This document shows positions 44,079-53,452 of a stretch of 59,436 nt of DNA, one piece after another; the stretch's first letter is position 1, and every line of letters starts with the position of its first letter. The stretch covers positions 1 to 59,436 of the forward strand of contig CAJTOK010000018.1 in NCBI GenBank assembly GCA_910577825.1. The letters are read 5' to 3'. The notes under the pieces were generated by a model. That model ran no database searches, was not told where the DNA came from, and saw nothing but the letters and a program-made list of their open reading frames with translations. The translations under genes were made by a program, and so were the position numbers. The DNA is from an uncultured Lachnospiraceae bacterium (GTDB lineage: Bacteria; Bacillota; Clostridia; Lachnospirales; Lachnospiraceae).

Positions 44079-46019
44079 TTGCAAAAAATGGAAGAATCTT
44101 ATTGCAATAGTATTATATACTGTTATGTTGAGGAACAAAAAGATGAATTAAAGAAATTTATATCAAAGTATAATGATGAAGACATTATACATATTGTTTC
44201 TTCTGTTATTGAGAGCTGCGAGGGCAAGCTGCTTTATTGTTTATGTGATATAATCACTAATTATATAGAAACAAGCAAAGAGCAGGAAACTGGATTTTAT
44301 TTTGTAACAGATATAAGAGGATTATATGATATTGTAAAAAAGCTTTATTCTGCTATATTTGAAGATATTATATATATTTCACAGGGAAATAATAAAGAGT
44401 TTGATGAAGAATTTGAAACAGATGAATTTATAGATTATTTTTTAAATATACAGAGAAGCAAACTCCATTCATCGTTTATGAGACAATTATGGGAGTTAAA
44501 GAATTGCCAGAATAAAAACAGTTTTATGAAATTTTTGTATGAACTTAAAGGGATTGGCATAGAAAGAGAAAATTATTTAATAAAATTATGGCATTGTTTA
44601 TGTGAAATTTTATTATATGAGGCTGGATATAATGAAGTTAACAACAAGTGTTTTATTTATAAATTAGCTGTTTATTCGGTACTGGTTGCATTAGATAAAA
44701 GTGTAGATTATACTAATATATATTTATCAGAAATTTTAAAAAGTGATGAAGTTAATGCAGAAAACATGTATTTTGTATATCATCAGTTTAAGCGTATATT
44801 ATTTACAAGACAGGCTATAATGGACAAAAAATCAGAAACGCTACTTAACGGACTATATGAAAGATGTTATAATTATTTTATAGACAAATTGGAAAAATAT
44901 ATTATTAAAATACCATCCCAGGAAAGAGATAAAAATACAGTTATGGTAATGGTTGTGCAATTTCTTGATAATACACATGCACCAACTAAGACGGCTATTG
45001 AAAGAATAAAAGTATTAAGAATGATGGGAAAAAGAGTGGTTCTTGTAAATACAGCTGAAATTTGTTTAATGAATGGATATCTTCCTATATATATGATAGA
45101 GGGTGCAAGTTATTTTGAAAAATATGATACTTTTAATGAGATTGAAATTGATGGGGAATTAATACTATTTGTACAAGTACAAAAAAGACTATCATTACTT
45201 GATAAGATACAGCTAGTTGTAGATGTTGTTAATAAAATAAAACCTTATTATATATTATCAATAGGCAATGGAAGCATACTTGCTGATTTATGTGGCAATA
45301 TAGTACCATGTGCTTCAATGGCGGTTGTATTTTCATCTATTCCAAAAACTAAAAATAAAATGAAGATACTTGGCAGGAAACTTAAAGAAGAGGAAAAGGA
45401 ACTTTATATAGATGATGATATTATAGAAAGCAGGTTTACTTTTGAATTAAAACCACAAAAAGAGCATTATTCAAGAAAGGACAAGGGATTGCCAAAAAAT
45501 AGTTTTATACTTGTAGTAGTTGGAACCCGTCTGCAATTTGATGTTACAGATGCTTTTATGTCTATATTATCAGATGTGTGCAGCAAAGGCTGTTATGTTG
45601 TCTTTGCAGGTATTATGGATAATTATAGCAGCCTGATGGAGAATTATCCTGTGATAGCTGCTAATTCATCATTTACTGGTTACTGTGATGATATACTTGC
45701 GCTTATGGAAATATGTGATTTATATGTAAATCCTGACAGGTCTGGCGGGGGTTTTTCAATAATAGAAGCTTTTTCCAAAGGTAAACCAGGTGTCTATTTA
45801 AGGAAAGGTGATGTTTATACAGCAGGGGGAGAGGATTTTGCTGTTAATAGTTTTGATGGGATGGCAGACCAGATTTTAAAATATAAAGATAATAAGGATT
45901 ATTATAATAGAATGGCAGAACTTGCGAAGGAAAGAGCAAAACTTATGACATCTTCAAAAGAAGCCATAGCAGATATTGACAGGCAGATTTGCCAGAGAAT
46001 AGAAGAAAAATACTGGTAA
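44079..46019 (+). CDS. GT4-like glycosyltransferase, module copy 2
   Basis: A 646-aa stand-alone copy of the C-terminal module of the fusion gene. It shares YCNSIIYCYVEEQKDEL at the start, NTHAPTKTAIERIKVL in the centre, and YVNPDRSGGGFSIIEAFSKG near the end. The TTG at 44079 is chosen because GGAGG ends 8 nt before it; an in-frame ATG at 44064 lies inside that site. It starts 63 bp after the fusion gene. In the GVYL region it differs from copies 1 and 3 (GKPGVYLRKGD). It probably adds a sugar to the flagellin glycan. Confidence 0.8.
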   Translation: MQKMEESYCNSIIYCYVEEQKDELKKFISKYNDEDIIHIVSSVIESCEGKLLYCLCDIITNYIETSKEQETGFYFVTDIRGLYDIVKKLYSAIFEDIIYISQGNNKEFDEEFETDEFIDYFLNIQRSKLHSSFMRQLWELKNCQNKNSFMKFLYELKGIGIERENYLIKLWHCLCEILLYEAGYNEVNNKCFIYKLAVYSVLVALDKSVDYTNIYLSEILKSDEVNAENMYFVYHQFKRILFTRQAIMDKKSETLLNGLYERCYNYFIDKLEKYIIKIPSQERDKNTVMVMVVQFLDNTHAPTKTAIERIKVLRMMGKRVVLVNTAEICLMNGYLPIYMIEGASYFEKYDTFNEIEIDGELILFVQVQKRLSLLDKIQLVVDVVNKIKPYYILSIGNGSILADLCGNIVPCASMAVVFSSIPKTKNKMKILGRKLKEEEKELYIDDDIIESRFTFELKPQKEHYSRKDKGLPKNSFILVVVGTRLQFDVTDAFMSILSDVCSKGCYVVFAGIMDNYSSLMENYPVIAANSSFTGYCDDILALMEICDLYVNPDRSGGGFSIIEAFSKGKPGVYLRKGDVYTAGGEDFAVNSFDGMADQILKYKDNKDYYNRMAELAKERAKLMTSSKEAIADIDRQICQRIEEKYW

Positions 46020-46054
46020 TGGGGATGGGGATTTCCAGAATGGAGGGAATTATT

Positions 46055-47998
46055 TTGAATGATAAAAATGAAACTTATTATAACAAAACAATATATTGTT
46101 ATGTAGAAGAACAAAAAAACAGACTTGATGAGTTCCTTCTAGAGTATGATAATGAAAGTGTTATACATATAGTGCCATCAGTTGTTGAAAGCTGTGAAGG
46201 CCATTTATTGTATTGTTTATGTGATATAATAACAAATTATATAGAAGCTGCTAAAAAAGAAGAAACAGAAATCTGGTTTGTAACAGATGTAAAGAGTTTA
46301 TATAATATTGTAGGAAAGTTATATTATTCCCTCTTTGAGAAAGTTATATTTATTGAACAGAAAAATGATAAAGAATTTGGCAATGGACTGGAAATAAAAG
46401 AATTCATTAATTATTTTCTAAGTGTACAAAGGAGCATACTTCAAGTTTCCTTTATGAAAAAGTTATGGAACATGAAGAATTGTGATAATATAGATGATTT
46501 TGAAAATTTATTATTGGAATTATATGGATTTAAAATAGATAAAGAAGAATTTTTAATAAAGTCTTGGAATTGTTTTTGTGAACTTTTATTATATGAGTTT
46601 GAAAATGATTTTTATAAGGATATAAGTATTAATTATAAACTAACCATTTATTCAATACTGATGAAATTAAGTAAAAATCCATATTATACAAATAAATATT
46701 TAACAGAAGTTTTGGATAATGATTTTAAAGCTGGGAATATATATTTTGTATGGAATCAGTATAAATATATGTCACTTAAAAAGCGTGCAGCATTTGATAA
46801 AAAGACACCTTTGTTGCAAAATAAATTATATGAAAAAACTTATAATTTATTTTTAACAGAATTTAATAAAAATCTGGTAAAAATTCTATTAGAGAAAAGA
46901 GATAAAAACCTGGTAATGATATTAACTATACAGTTTTTAGATAGAACACATGCACCAACAAGAACTGTTGTAGAAAGGACAAAAGCATTAAAGAAATTAG
47001 GCAAAAATATTATTCTGGTAAATACAACAGAACAATATATAAGGATGGGTTATTTGCCAACGTATAATACATATTGTGGTACAGTTCTTGGTGAATATGA
47101 TAATATTAACCAAATCCAGATTGGTGATAATAAATTTCCATTTTTCCAGATGCCAGAAAATTCCCCTATGGAATACCGTATGCAGGTTCTTTCAGAGCTA
47201 ATTAAAAAATATAAACCTTACTATATATTATCAATAGGTACAGGAAGTATATTAGCTGATTTATGTGGAAATATAGTTCCATGTGCTTCAATGGCTTTGG
47301 CATTTTCCACCATTCCAAAGACTAAGAATAAAATGAAGATTCTTGGCAGAAAACTCACTGAAGAAGAGAAAAAGTTTTACGCAAATGAAGATACTGATAT
47401 TATAGAAAGCAGGTTTACTTTTGAATTAAAACCACAGAAGAATGAATTTTCACGTAAAGAAAAGGGTCTGCCTGATGGCAGGTTTTTGCTTGTTGTAGTT
47501 GGAATACGTCTTGAATTTGAAGTTAGTGATGCTTTTATGTCAATGTTGTCGGATGTATGCAGTAAAGGATGTTATGTTGTTTTTGCAGGAATTATGGATA
47601 ATTATAACACTCTTATGGAGCAATATCCTTTTGTGTCTGCTAATTCATCATTTATAGGTTATTGTGATGATATACTTGCGCTTATGGAAATTTGTGATTT
47701 ATATGTAAATCCAGACAGGCTTGGAGGAGGTTTTTCTATAATAGAAGCTTTTTCTAAGGGAGTGCCAGGGGTTTATTTAAAATCAGGAGATGTATATACC
47801 GCAGGTGGAAAAAATTTTTCTGTTAATGATTTTGGTGAAATGGTGGAGCAGATTTTGAGATATAAAGATGATAAAGATTATTATAACAAAATGTCAGAAA
47901 TTGCAAAGGAAAGGGCAAAACTTATGACGTCTTCTGAGGAAGCCATAGCGGATATTGACAGGCAGATTTGCCAGAGGATAGAAGAAAAATACTGGTAA
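46055..47998 (+). CDS. GT4-like glycosyltransferase, module copy 3
   Basis: A 647-aa second stand-alone copy. It contains YYNKTIYCYVEEQKNRLDEF, RTHAPTRTVVERTKALKKLG and YVNPDRLGGGFSIIEAF, and ends with the same RQICQRIEEKYW as the other two. Its TTG start follows GGAGGG. The 35-bp gap before it resembles the leader of copy 2, so gap and gene were copied together. In the 3' part its DNA is nearly identical to copy 1, which suggests later gene conversion. Confidence 0.8.
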   Translation: MNDKNETYYNKTIYCYVEEQKNRLDEFLLEYDNESVIHIVPSVVESCEGHLLYCLCDIITNYIEAAKKEETEIWFVTDVKSLYNIVGKLYYSLFEKVIFIEQKNDKEFGNGLEIKEFINYFLSVQRSILQVSFMKKLWNMKNCDNIDDFENLLLELYGFKIDKEEFLIKSWNCFCELLLYEFENDFYKDISINYKLTIYSILMKLSKNPYYTNKYLTEVLDNDFKAGNIYFVWNQYKYMSLKKRAAFDKKTPLLQNKLYEKTYNLFLTEFNKNLVKILLEKRDKNLVMILTIQFLDRTHAPTRTVVERTKALKKLGKNIILVNTTEQYIRMGYLPTYNTYCGTVLGEYDNINQIQIGDNKFPFFQMPENSPMEYRMQVLSELIKKYKPYYILSIGTGSILADLCGNIVPCASMALAFSTIPKTKNKMKILGRKLTEEEKKFYANEDTDIIESRFTFELKPQKNEFSRKEKGLPDGRFLLVVVGIRLEFEVSDAFMSMLSDVCSKGCYVVFAGIMDNYNTLMEQYPFVSANSSFIGYCDDILALMEICDLYVNPDRLGGGFSIIEAFSKGVPGVYLKSGDVYTAGGKNFSVNDFGEMVEQILRYKDDKDYYNKMSEIAKERAKLMTSSEEAIADIDRQICQRIEEKYW

Positions 47999-48054
47999 GA
48001 AATTTAAAACTTGTTATATTCTGCTTATATACAGATAGAAAGGAAGTATTTTCC

Positions 48055-49826
48055 ATGTGCAAAATAACACCAATACCAACAGGTATAGAATTTTATAAGG
48101 AAATGATAAGCGAAGGATATTACTATATAGATAAAACACTTTTAATACGTGATTTGCTGGCAAACAAAAATAAAGTTACGTTATTTACACGTCCAAGACG
48201 TTTTGGCAAAACATTATCCCAAAGTATGCTGCGTACTTTTTTTGAAAAGGAAATTCTTCCAGATGGCACAGTAGCAGATAATTCTGTATATTTCCAAGGG
48301 AAAAAGATTATGGAAGCAGGAGAAGAATATACAAGGCACATGGGACAGTATCCGGTAATATTTTTGTCGCTTAAATCATCAAAACAGCCAACATATGAAA
48401 TAGCTTGTGAAAAGTTACAAGAGGAGATAACAAGGGAGTATAAAAGGCATAGTTATATACTTGGTGGGGAAGCGTTACTCCAGTCAGAAAAGAAAGAGTT
48501 TCTTTCTGTTATAGAAAATACAGCATCATTATCTAAATATTCCACAGCACTGCGGTTTTTATCGGAGTGTCTTGAAAAATACCATAGGCAGAAGGTAATA
48601 ATACTGCTTGATGAATATGATGTACCGCTTGAGAATGCTTATTTTAATGGCTTTTATAATGAAATGGTTACATTTATCCGTTCATTGTTTGAGCAAGCAT
48701 TAAAGACAAATGAAAGCCTTAAATTTGCCGTAGTGACAGGATGCCTGCGTATAAGCAGGGAAAGCAATGTTTCAGCCAAGGCTGAAACATCAGAAAAACG
48801 CTTACAGCGTTTTTTAGAGTCATCTCTTTACAGAGATGGCTTATTTACAGGGCTTAATAATTTGAAAGTGGTTTCTGTACTGGACGACAGCTATGCAGAA
48901 TATTTTGGGTTTACACAGAATGAAGTTGAGGGTTTTCTTAGTGATTATGGAATAATGTACAAAAAGGATGAGGTAAAAGCTGGTATGACGGATATCTTTT
49001 TGGCAGTACAGAAGTTTATAATCCATGGAGCCTTATTAATTATGTTTATGATATTATCCATAAAAATACAGTGTTCCCAAAACCTTACTGGTCCAATACA
49101 TCTTCCAACAGCATTGTACATGACTTAATTGAAAAAGCAGATGATAACACAAAAAATGAACTGGAAATCCTTGTTGCAGGAGGTATAATAGAAAAACCTG
49201 TGCATGAGGATATAACATATGGTGATATTTATAAATCAAAGGATAATTTATGGAACTTCCTGTTTTTCACAGGATATCTTAAGGCTGTTGAAAAAAATTT
49301 TATAGAACGCCAGATATACCTTTCCATGAAAATACCTAATGAGGAAATTGTATATATATATGAAAACAGCATACGGGAATGGTTTAACAGCAGTATAAAA
49401 ACACTGGATTTTTCAGAACTGTACAATGCTATAATACAAGGAAATACAGAGGTTTTTGAAAGTTATCTCAGGGAACAGCTGCGTGAAAGCATCAGTTTTA
49501 TGGACAGTGCAGAAAATTTCTACCATGGTTTCCTGTTAGGGCTTTTAGGAGACCTGCAGGGATATGAGAAGCTTTCAAACAGGGAAAGCGGTGAGGGGCG
49601 TTATGATATTTTATTAAAGCCATATGACGAGCGCCAGCCTGCCATAATACTTGAACTAAAGCGTGCAAAGAGGTTTACAGAGATGGAAGGCATGTGCCAT
49701 AAGGCATTACAGCAGATAGAGGATAAGCACTATGATGCAGGGATTATTGATGAAGGTTATATGGTTATTAAAAAATATGGTATATGTTTTTGTAAAAAAA
49801 GCTGTATGGTAATGGTAAAGGAATGA
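48055..49826 (+). pseudogene. AAA-ATPase/PD-(D/E)XK nuclease gene, frameshifted
   Basis: A member of the AAA-ATPase-like (Pfam AAA-ATPase_like plus PDDEXK_9/DUF1703) family of unknown function. The ATPase part has the RPRRFGKTLS Walker A-like loop near residue 42 and ILLDEYDVPLE Walker B. At about 48979-48981 one base is missing relative to the sister gene: frame 1 reads VKAG while the other frame reads WYDGYLFGS and continues without stop to 49826. The nuclease end has GRYDILLK and ILELKRAK. A 25-codon hairpin-rich insertion lies at 48766-48840. ATG 48055 has AAGGAAG upstream. Confidence 0.82.
48766..48840 (+). repeat. 75-nt triple-palindrome insertion kept in frame
   Basis: Three hairpins stand in series: GTTTCAGCC-AA-GGCTGAAAC (48769-48788), AAAAACGCT-TAC-AGCGTTTTT (48794-48814) and CATCTCT-TTAC-AGAGATG (48821-48838). 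They add about 25 codons between GCLRISRES and LFTGLNN, which are directly joined (SKES-IFTGLNN) in the sister gene at 52051. The insertion keeps the reading frame open. Confidence 0.75.
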
Positions 49827-49858
49827 TGTGGTTTTAATAAATAAGAAGGAGGTTTATA

Positions 49859-50197
49859 ATGAAGAAGCTGCCAATAGGAATTGAGTCATTTAGAAATATT
49901 ATTGAAGAAGATTACTATTATGTGGATAAAACAAGTATGATAAAAAATTTACTTAATTCTTTAAGCAAGGTAACATTATTTACACGTCCACGCCGTTTTG
50001 GCAAAAGTTTAAGTATGGATATGTTAAAGTCTTTTTTTGAAATTGGCGGTAATCCATTGCTTTTTAATGGCCTGGAAATTAGCAGGGAGAAAGAGCTGTG
50101 TGAAAAATACCAATGTAAGTTTCCCGTAATTTCCATTACTTTGAAAAGTGCGGAGGGTATGACTTATGAAAAAGCTTTATTAAGGATATCCAGGATT
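49859..50197 (+). pseudogene. AAA-ATPase/PD-(D/E)XK gene, 5' part before IS605
   Basis: The first 113 codons of a second AAA-ATPase-like gene. It begins MKKLPIGIESF after AAGGAGG, has VDKTSMIKNLL and the Walker A-like RPRRFGKSLS near residue 42, and is cut after LLRISRI by the IS200/IS605 element. Reading continues for a few codons into the element (VNYPPPKGSG...) and stops at 50248. With the element removed, the frame joins the 3' part exactly. Confidence 0.85.
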
Positions 50198-50203
50198 GTC
50201 AAC

Positions 50204-50345
50204 TACCCACCACCTAAAGGTAGTGGGCTTGTAACTGCCCAGTCGTAGTAACGGCTTGCACCTTCGGCCTTTAACCCCAATAAGCATTGCTGCCTAAAGT
50301 GGCGTTACATCACAGGGTGGCTGACAGCACCCTTTACAGCAGAGT
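50204..50345 (-). ncRNA. Predicted TnpB guide (omega) RNA region
   Basis: The segment between the tnpB stop and the element end contains several potential stems (for example GGGTGCTGTCAGCCACCC on the minus strand) and the terminal hairpin. In known IS605 elements this region is the TnpB-bound RNA, and the host sequence beyond the end acts as the guide. Here that guide would begin AATCCTGGATATCC on the minus strand, inside the split ATPase gene. Confidence 0.6.
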
Positions 50346-51485
50346 TTACTCGGCTGTAACTGTACCAGGTACTTGGCTATCCTCAAGATAGTTGATTCCC
50401 ATACGATACAGATTCATGGCTCCAATGCGGTCATCATTAGACTTATAACCACAATTTTTACAGGTAAACAGATGTAGTTTCTTGTTACGGTTAGCCTGTT
50501 CGATGTGTCCACATTTAGGGCAGCACTGGCTTGTGTATTTAGGACTAACCTTAATAACGGCAGACTGGTTCTGTTTTGCTTTGTAGATAAGTTTCTGCTC
50601 AAGGTCATAAAACGGCCATGATACAGCCACATAACGGTCTTTGGTCCTGACACGTTCTGTGGCATTGCGGACATCTGACAAATCTTCAAGAACAAAGAGA
50701 GTGTGCTCCGGATTTGATTCCACGAGTGCCTTTGATACACAATGATTAACATCCTGCATCCAACGGTTTTCTCGTTGGCCGGTAGCTTTCATCCTTCGTC
50801 TTGCAGATGGAGTCCGGCGGATTTGAAGCCCTTTACGTAGTTTAGAATAGCCTGCACGTTTCTGTTTAATGGCTTTGCCACTAACAAAACCAGACTTATG
50901 CCTGCTGTTATACGTGGCAACAACAAAGTTGATGCCTCTGTCAATACCAACAACATTGCAGATATCTGAAACGTTGCTTTCTTCAACATCGTAAGTAACA
51001 GGGATATGTAAAAAATACTTTTCATGCTTATTTACAAGCCTGGCTGTGCCAAATTTATAGATTGTATGGTCAAAGTATTTAGACATACCTCCAGCAAAGT
51101 ATGGCAGCTTAATACGGCCATTCAGTGTATTTACTGAAAAGCAGTTTTGTATAAGGGAATAATCCCTGTTCCAAACAAGGTCATACTGTGGTTTCTTAAA
51201 AGATGGTTTCATCCATTTCTTTTGGTTTTCGAGAATGGTCTTATATTTTGCAATAACTGTCTTCAAGACAGACTGGGCCATCTGTGATTTAAGACCGAAC
51301 TTTGCTCTTAATGTAGAATATAATGCCTTGTTAAGCGAAAACTGCTTTAAGTCGTGTGTACGGAATACATATTCTGAAACATAATTGCAAGCATCAGAAT
51401 ACACAGACATGGTTTCATTAAGCAAAACTTTGTCATTAGTTGTCGTAGATATTTGTATTTTAGCTGTAACTGTTATTTGTTCCAT
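50346..51485 (-). CDS. tnpB: RNA-guided endonuclease TnpB
   Basis: A 379-aa IS605 TnpB, ancestor-type of Cas12. The RuvC-like catalytic residues are visible: D182 in GIDRG, E267 in FVLEDLS and D352 in SNDDRIGAMNL. A zinc ribbon (C322-P-K-C325 and C342-K-N-C345) lies between the last two. The N-terminal wedge region is typical in length. It appears intact. The start follows GAGAGGAG, and the promoter overlaps that of tnpA. It helps the element persist by cutting the empty donor site. Confidence 0.93.
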   Translation of the reverse strand: MEQITVTAKIQISTTTNDKVLLNETMSVYSDACNYVSEYVFRTHDLKQFSLNKALYSTLRAKFGLKSQMAQSVLKTVIAKYKTILENQKKWMKPSFKKPQYDLVWNRDYSLIQNCFSVNTLNGRIKLPYFAGGMSKYFDHTIYKFGTARLVNKHEKYFLHIPVTYDVEESNVSDICNVVGIDRGINFVVATYNSRHKSGFVSGKAIKQKRAGYSKLRKGLQIRRTPSARRRMKATGQRENRWMQDVNHCVSKALVESNPEHTLFVLEDLSDVRNATERVRTKDRYVAVSWPFYDLEQKLIYKAKQNQSAVIKVSPKYTSQCCPKCGHIEQANRNKKLHLFTCKNCGYKSNDDRIGAMNLYRMGINYLEDSQVPGTVTAE

Positions 51486-51501
51486 ATATGTACTCCTCTC
51501 A

Positions 51502-51549
51502 TTGATATTTCACTTAATATATTATATAATAGCAATTAGTGAAAGTCAA
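51502..51549. promoter_or_regulatory. Opposed tnpA and tnpB promoters sharing one -10
   Basis: On the plus strand TTGATA (51502-51507), 17 bp, then TATAAT (51525-51530) points to tnpA. On the minus strand TTGACT (51544-51549), 17 bp, then TATAAT (51521-51526) points to tnpB. The two -10 boxes overlap in the palindrome ATTATATAAT, so polymerase can occupy only one at a time. Confidence 0.7.
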
Positions 51550-51567
51550 CGGTTTAGAGGTGTTTTT

Positions 51568-51972
51568 ATGGATAATAGATACACCCGTCAAAACAGGCGG
51601 AAATACAGTCTAAAAGTACATATAGTTCTTGTTACCAAGTACCGTAAGCAGCTTCTCAAAGGAACTATTGCTGATGATGTAAAACAAAAAATTTTCGATA
51701 TATGTAATTCTAATGGATGGGATATCATTGCTATGGAAACAGATAAAGACCATATACATTTTCTGATAAACTACGATACTACGGACAGAGTTTGCGATAT
51801 TGTAAAAATCCTTAAACAGCAGACTGCTTATTACTTATGGCAGAAATATCCAGATTTTCTGTCTAAGCAGTATTGGAAGAAGAAAATCTTTTGGTCTGAT
51901 GGATATTTTGCCTGTAGTATAGGTGGGATATCATCAGCAACGATACAAAAGTACATTGAGAGCCAGGGCTGA
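51568..51972 (+). CDS. tnpA: HUH transposase TnpA (IS200/IS605, Y1)
   Basis: A 134-aa single-strand transposase. The HUH pair is H62-I-H64 in KDHIHFLI and the catalytic tyrosine is Y129 in ATIQKYIES. The length matches Y1 transposases and it seems intact. The ATG at 51568 has AGAGGTG upstream; longer in-frame readings run back into the tnpB promoter region. It probably moves this element and, in principle, the 330-bp relative at 23929-24258. Confidence 0.93.
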   Translation: MDNRYTRQNRRKYSLKVHIVLVTKYRKQLLKGTIADDVKQKIFDICNSNGWDIIAMETDKDHIHFLINYDTTDRVCDIVKILKQQTAYYLWQKYPDFLSKQYWKKKIFWSDGYFACSIGGISSATIQKYIESQG

Positions 51973-52029
51973 TGGCTATGAGTTTAAAAGGCTCCTCCCA
52001 CCGCCCAAGGGCAATGGGTTTCCGCCTAT

Positions 52030-53406
52030 GACAACCGAAAGGATTTTTTTATGAAAAAAGAAATAAGACGCCACCAGTATTTGCTGCAGAGTGATAAACT
52101 TTCTGATATTGACAAAGAAGATTTAAAGCAGCTTTTTACAGAAAGTTTATCTGAAGATGTCCAGGAGTTTGCATTATCATTGTTATCAGAAATGTTGTAC
52201 AAACATTATGGGCAAAGGGTAGTTATATTAATTGATGAATATGATGTGCCTTTAGATAAAGCTTACCAGTATAATTATTACAGGGAAATGGTACAACATA
52301 TACGTCTAATGTTTGGAGAGGTTTTGAAAACAAATGATTCCCTTGGATTTGCTGTACTGACGGGATGCCTGAGGATATCAAAAGAAAGTATTTTTACAGG
52401 ACTTAATAATTTTAAATCCAGGACAATTTCTGATGCTTCTTTTGTAGAATGTTTTGGTTTTACAGATAAAGAAGTAAAAGATATGTTAAAATATTATGGG
52501 ATGGAGGATAAGGCAGCTTTATTTAAAGAATGGTATGATGGTTACAGGTTTGCTGGCAGGGAAATTTACTGCCCATGGAGCATTATTAACCAGTGTGTGG
52601 GATTTCTTGAAGACAGGGATACAGAGATGAAGTCTTACTGGATAAACAGCAGCGGGAATAGTATTATAAAAGATATGGCAGTAAAGGCTTCTGCTAAGAC
52701 GAGGGAGCAGATAGAAACCCTTGTTTCAGGTGGTACTGTAAGGCAGGAAATATCAGAGGGAATGACATACCAGGATTTAGAGGAAGGGGATTCGGCATGG
52801 CAGCAGATTTATATGTGGAGTCTTTTGTATGTAACAGGATACCTTACAGATGCTGCAAAGGCTTCTGGCGGAGTGCATACACTGGCTATTCCAAATCTTG
52901 AGATTTATATGGTTTATGAGAAACAGGTTTTATCCTGGTTCAGAACAAGGATTGCAGGTATGGGTGAGCAGTGGAAAAGCTTTATAGTGGCTGTAGAGAA
53001 ATGTGATTCTGGGAAAACAGGGGCTTTGCTTGAAGGCTTTTTGTCCAGTTATACCAGTATAAGGGATACTGCTTACAGAAAAGATTTAAAAGAAAATTTC
53101 TATCATGGTTTTCTGCTTATGGCATTAGGGCTTAATGACAACTGGGATGTAATATCGAACAGGGAATCAGGCACAGGTTATCCTGATATTATGGTGGAAG
53201 ATATGAAGAGTATGGCAGGCTGGGTTTTTGAATTAAAATATGCGGAAGACGGGCAGCTTGACAGAGCTTGTAAAACGGCTTTAAAGCAGGCAAAAGATAA
53301 TAATTATGCTGCTTTTTTAAAGCAGGATGGCATGGAAAAAGTCCATTTATTTGGGATAGCTTTTTATAAGAAGAGCTGTAAAGCTATATGTGAAAAGGAA
53401 GATTAG
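52030..53406 (+). pseudogene. AAA-ATPase/PD-(D/E)XK gene, 3' part after IS605
   Basis: The rest of the gene interrupted at 50197. The frame opens at DNRKDFFMKKEIRRHQY. Walker B is VVILIDEYDVPLD, followed by GCLRISKESIFTGLNN, EWYDGYRFAG and, near the end, the nuclease motifs NRESGTGYPDIMV and VFELKYAEDG (D and E-x-K). An in-frame ATG at 52051 could give a 451-aa product lacking the Walker A part, but there is no good ribosome site before it. Together the parts would encode about 570 residues. Confidence 0.85.
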
Positions 53407-53452
53407 AAGCTGGTATGTATAGAAATTTGTGTGGAATTAAAAGGAGAATATA

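Larger units (their letters stand above)
50198..52029. mobile_element. Complete IS200/IS605-family element
   Basis: A 1832-bp element with divergent tnpB (minus) and tnpA (plus), subterminal hairpins at both ends (50205-50228 and about 51994-52017) and no target duplication. The right end (RE) of the element lies on the left, downstream of tnpB. Its target on the minus strand would be TTGTC. Excision at these points restores an open frame in the host gene (LLRISRI joined to DNRKDFFMKKEI). The true cut may shift by about three bases because both flanks share similar GxCAAC letters. Confidence 0.85.

Noticed and set aside
42040..47998. The three glycosyltransferase copies as a mobile element.
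   Set aside because: No terminal repeats or transposase flank them; unequal crossing-over or tandem duplication explains them.
48970..48990. Programmed ribosomal frameshift in the AAA-ATPase gene.
   Set aside because: GGTAAAAGCTGG is not a standard slippery site and no pseudoknot is evident; a deletion or sequence error is simpler.
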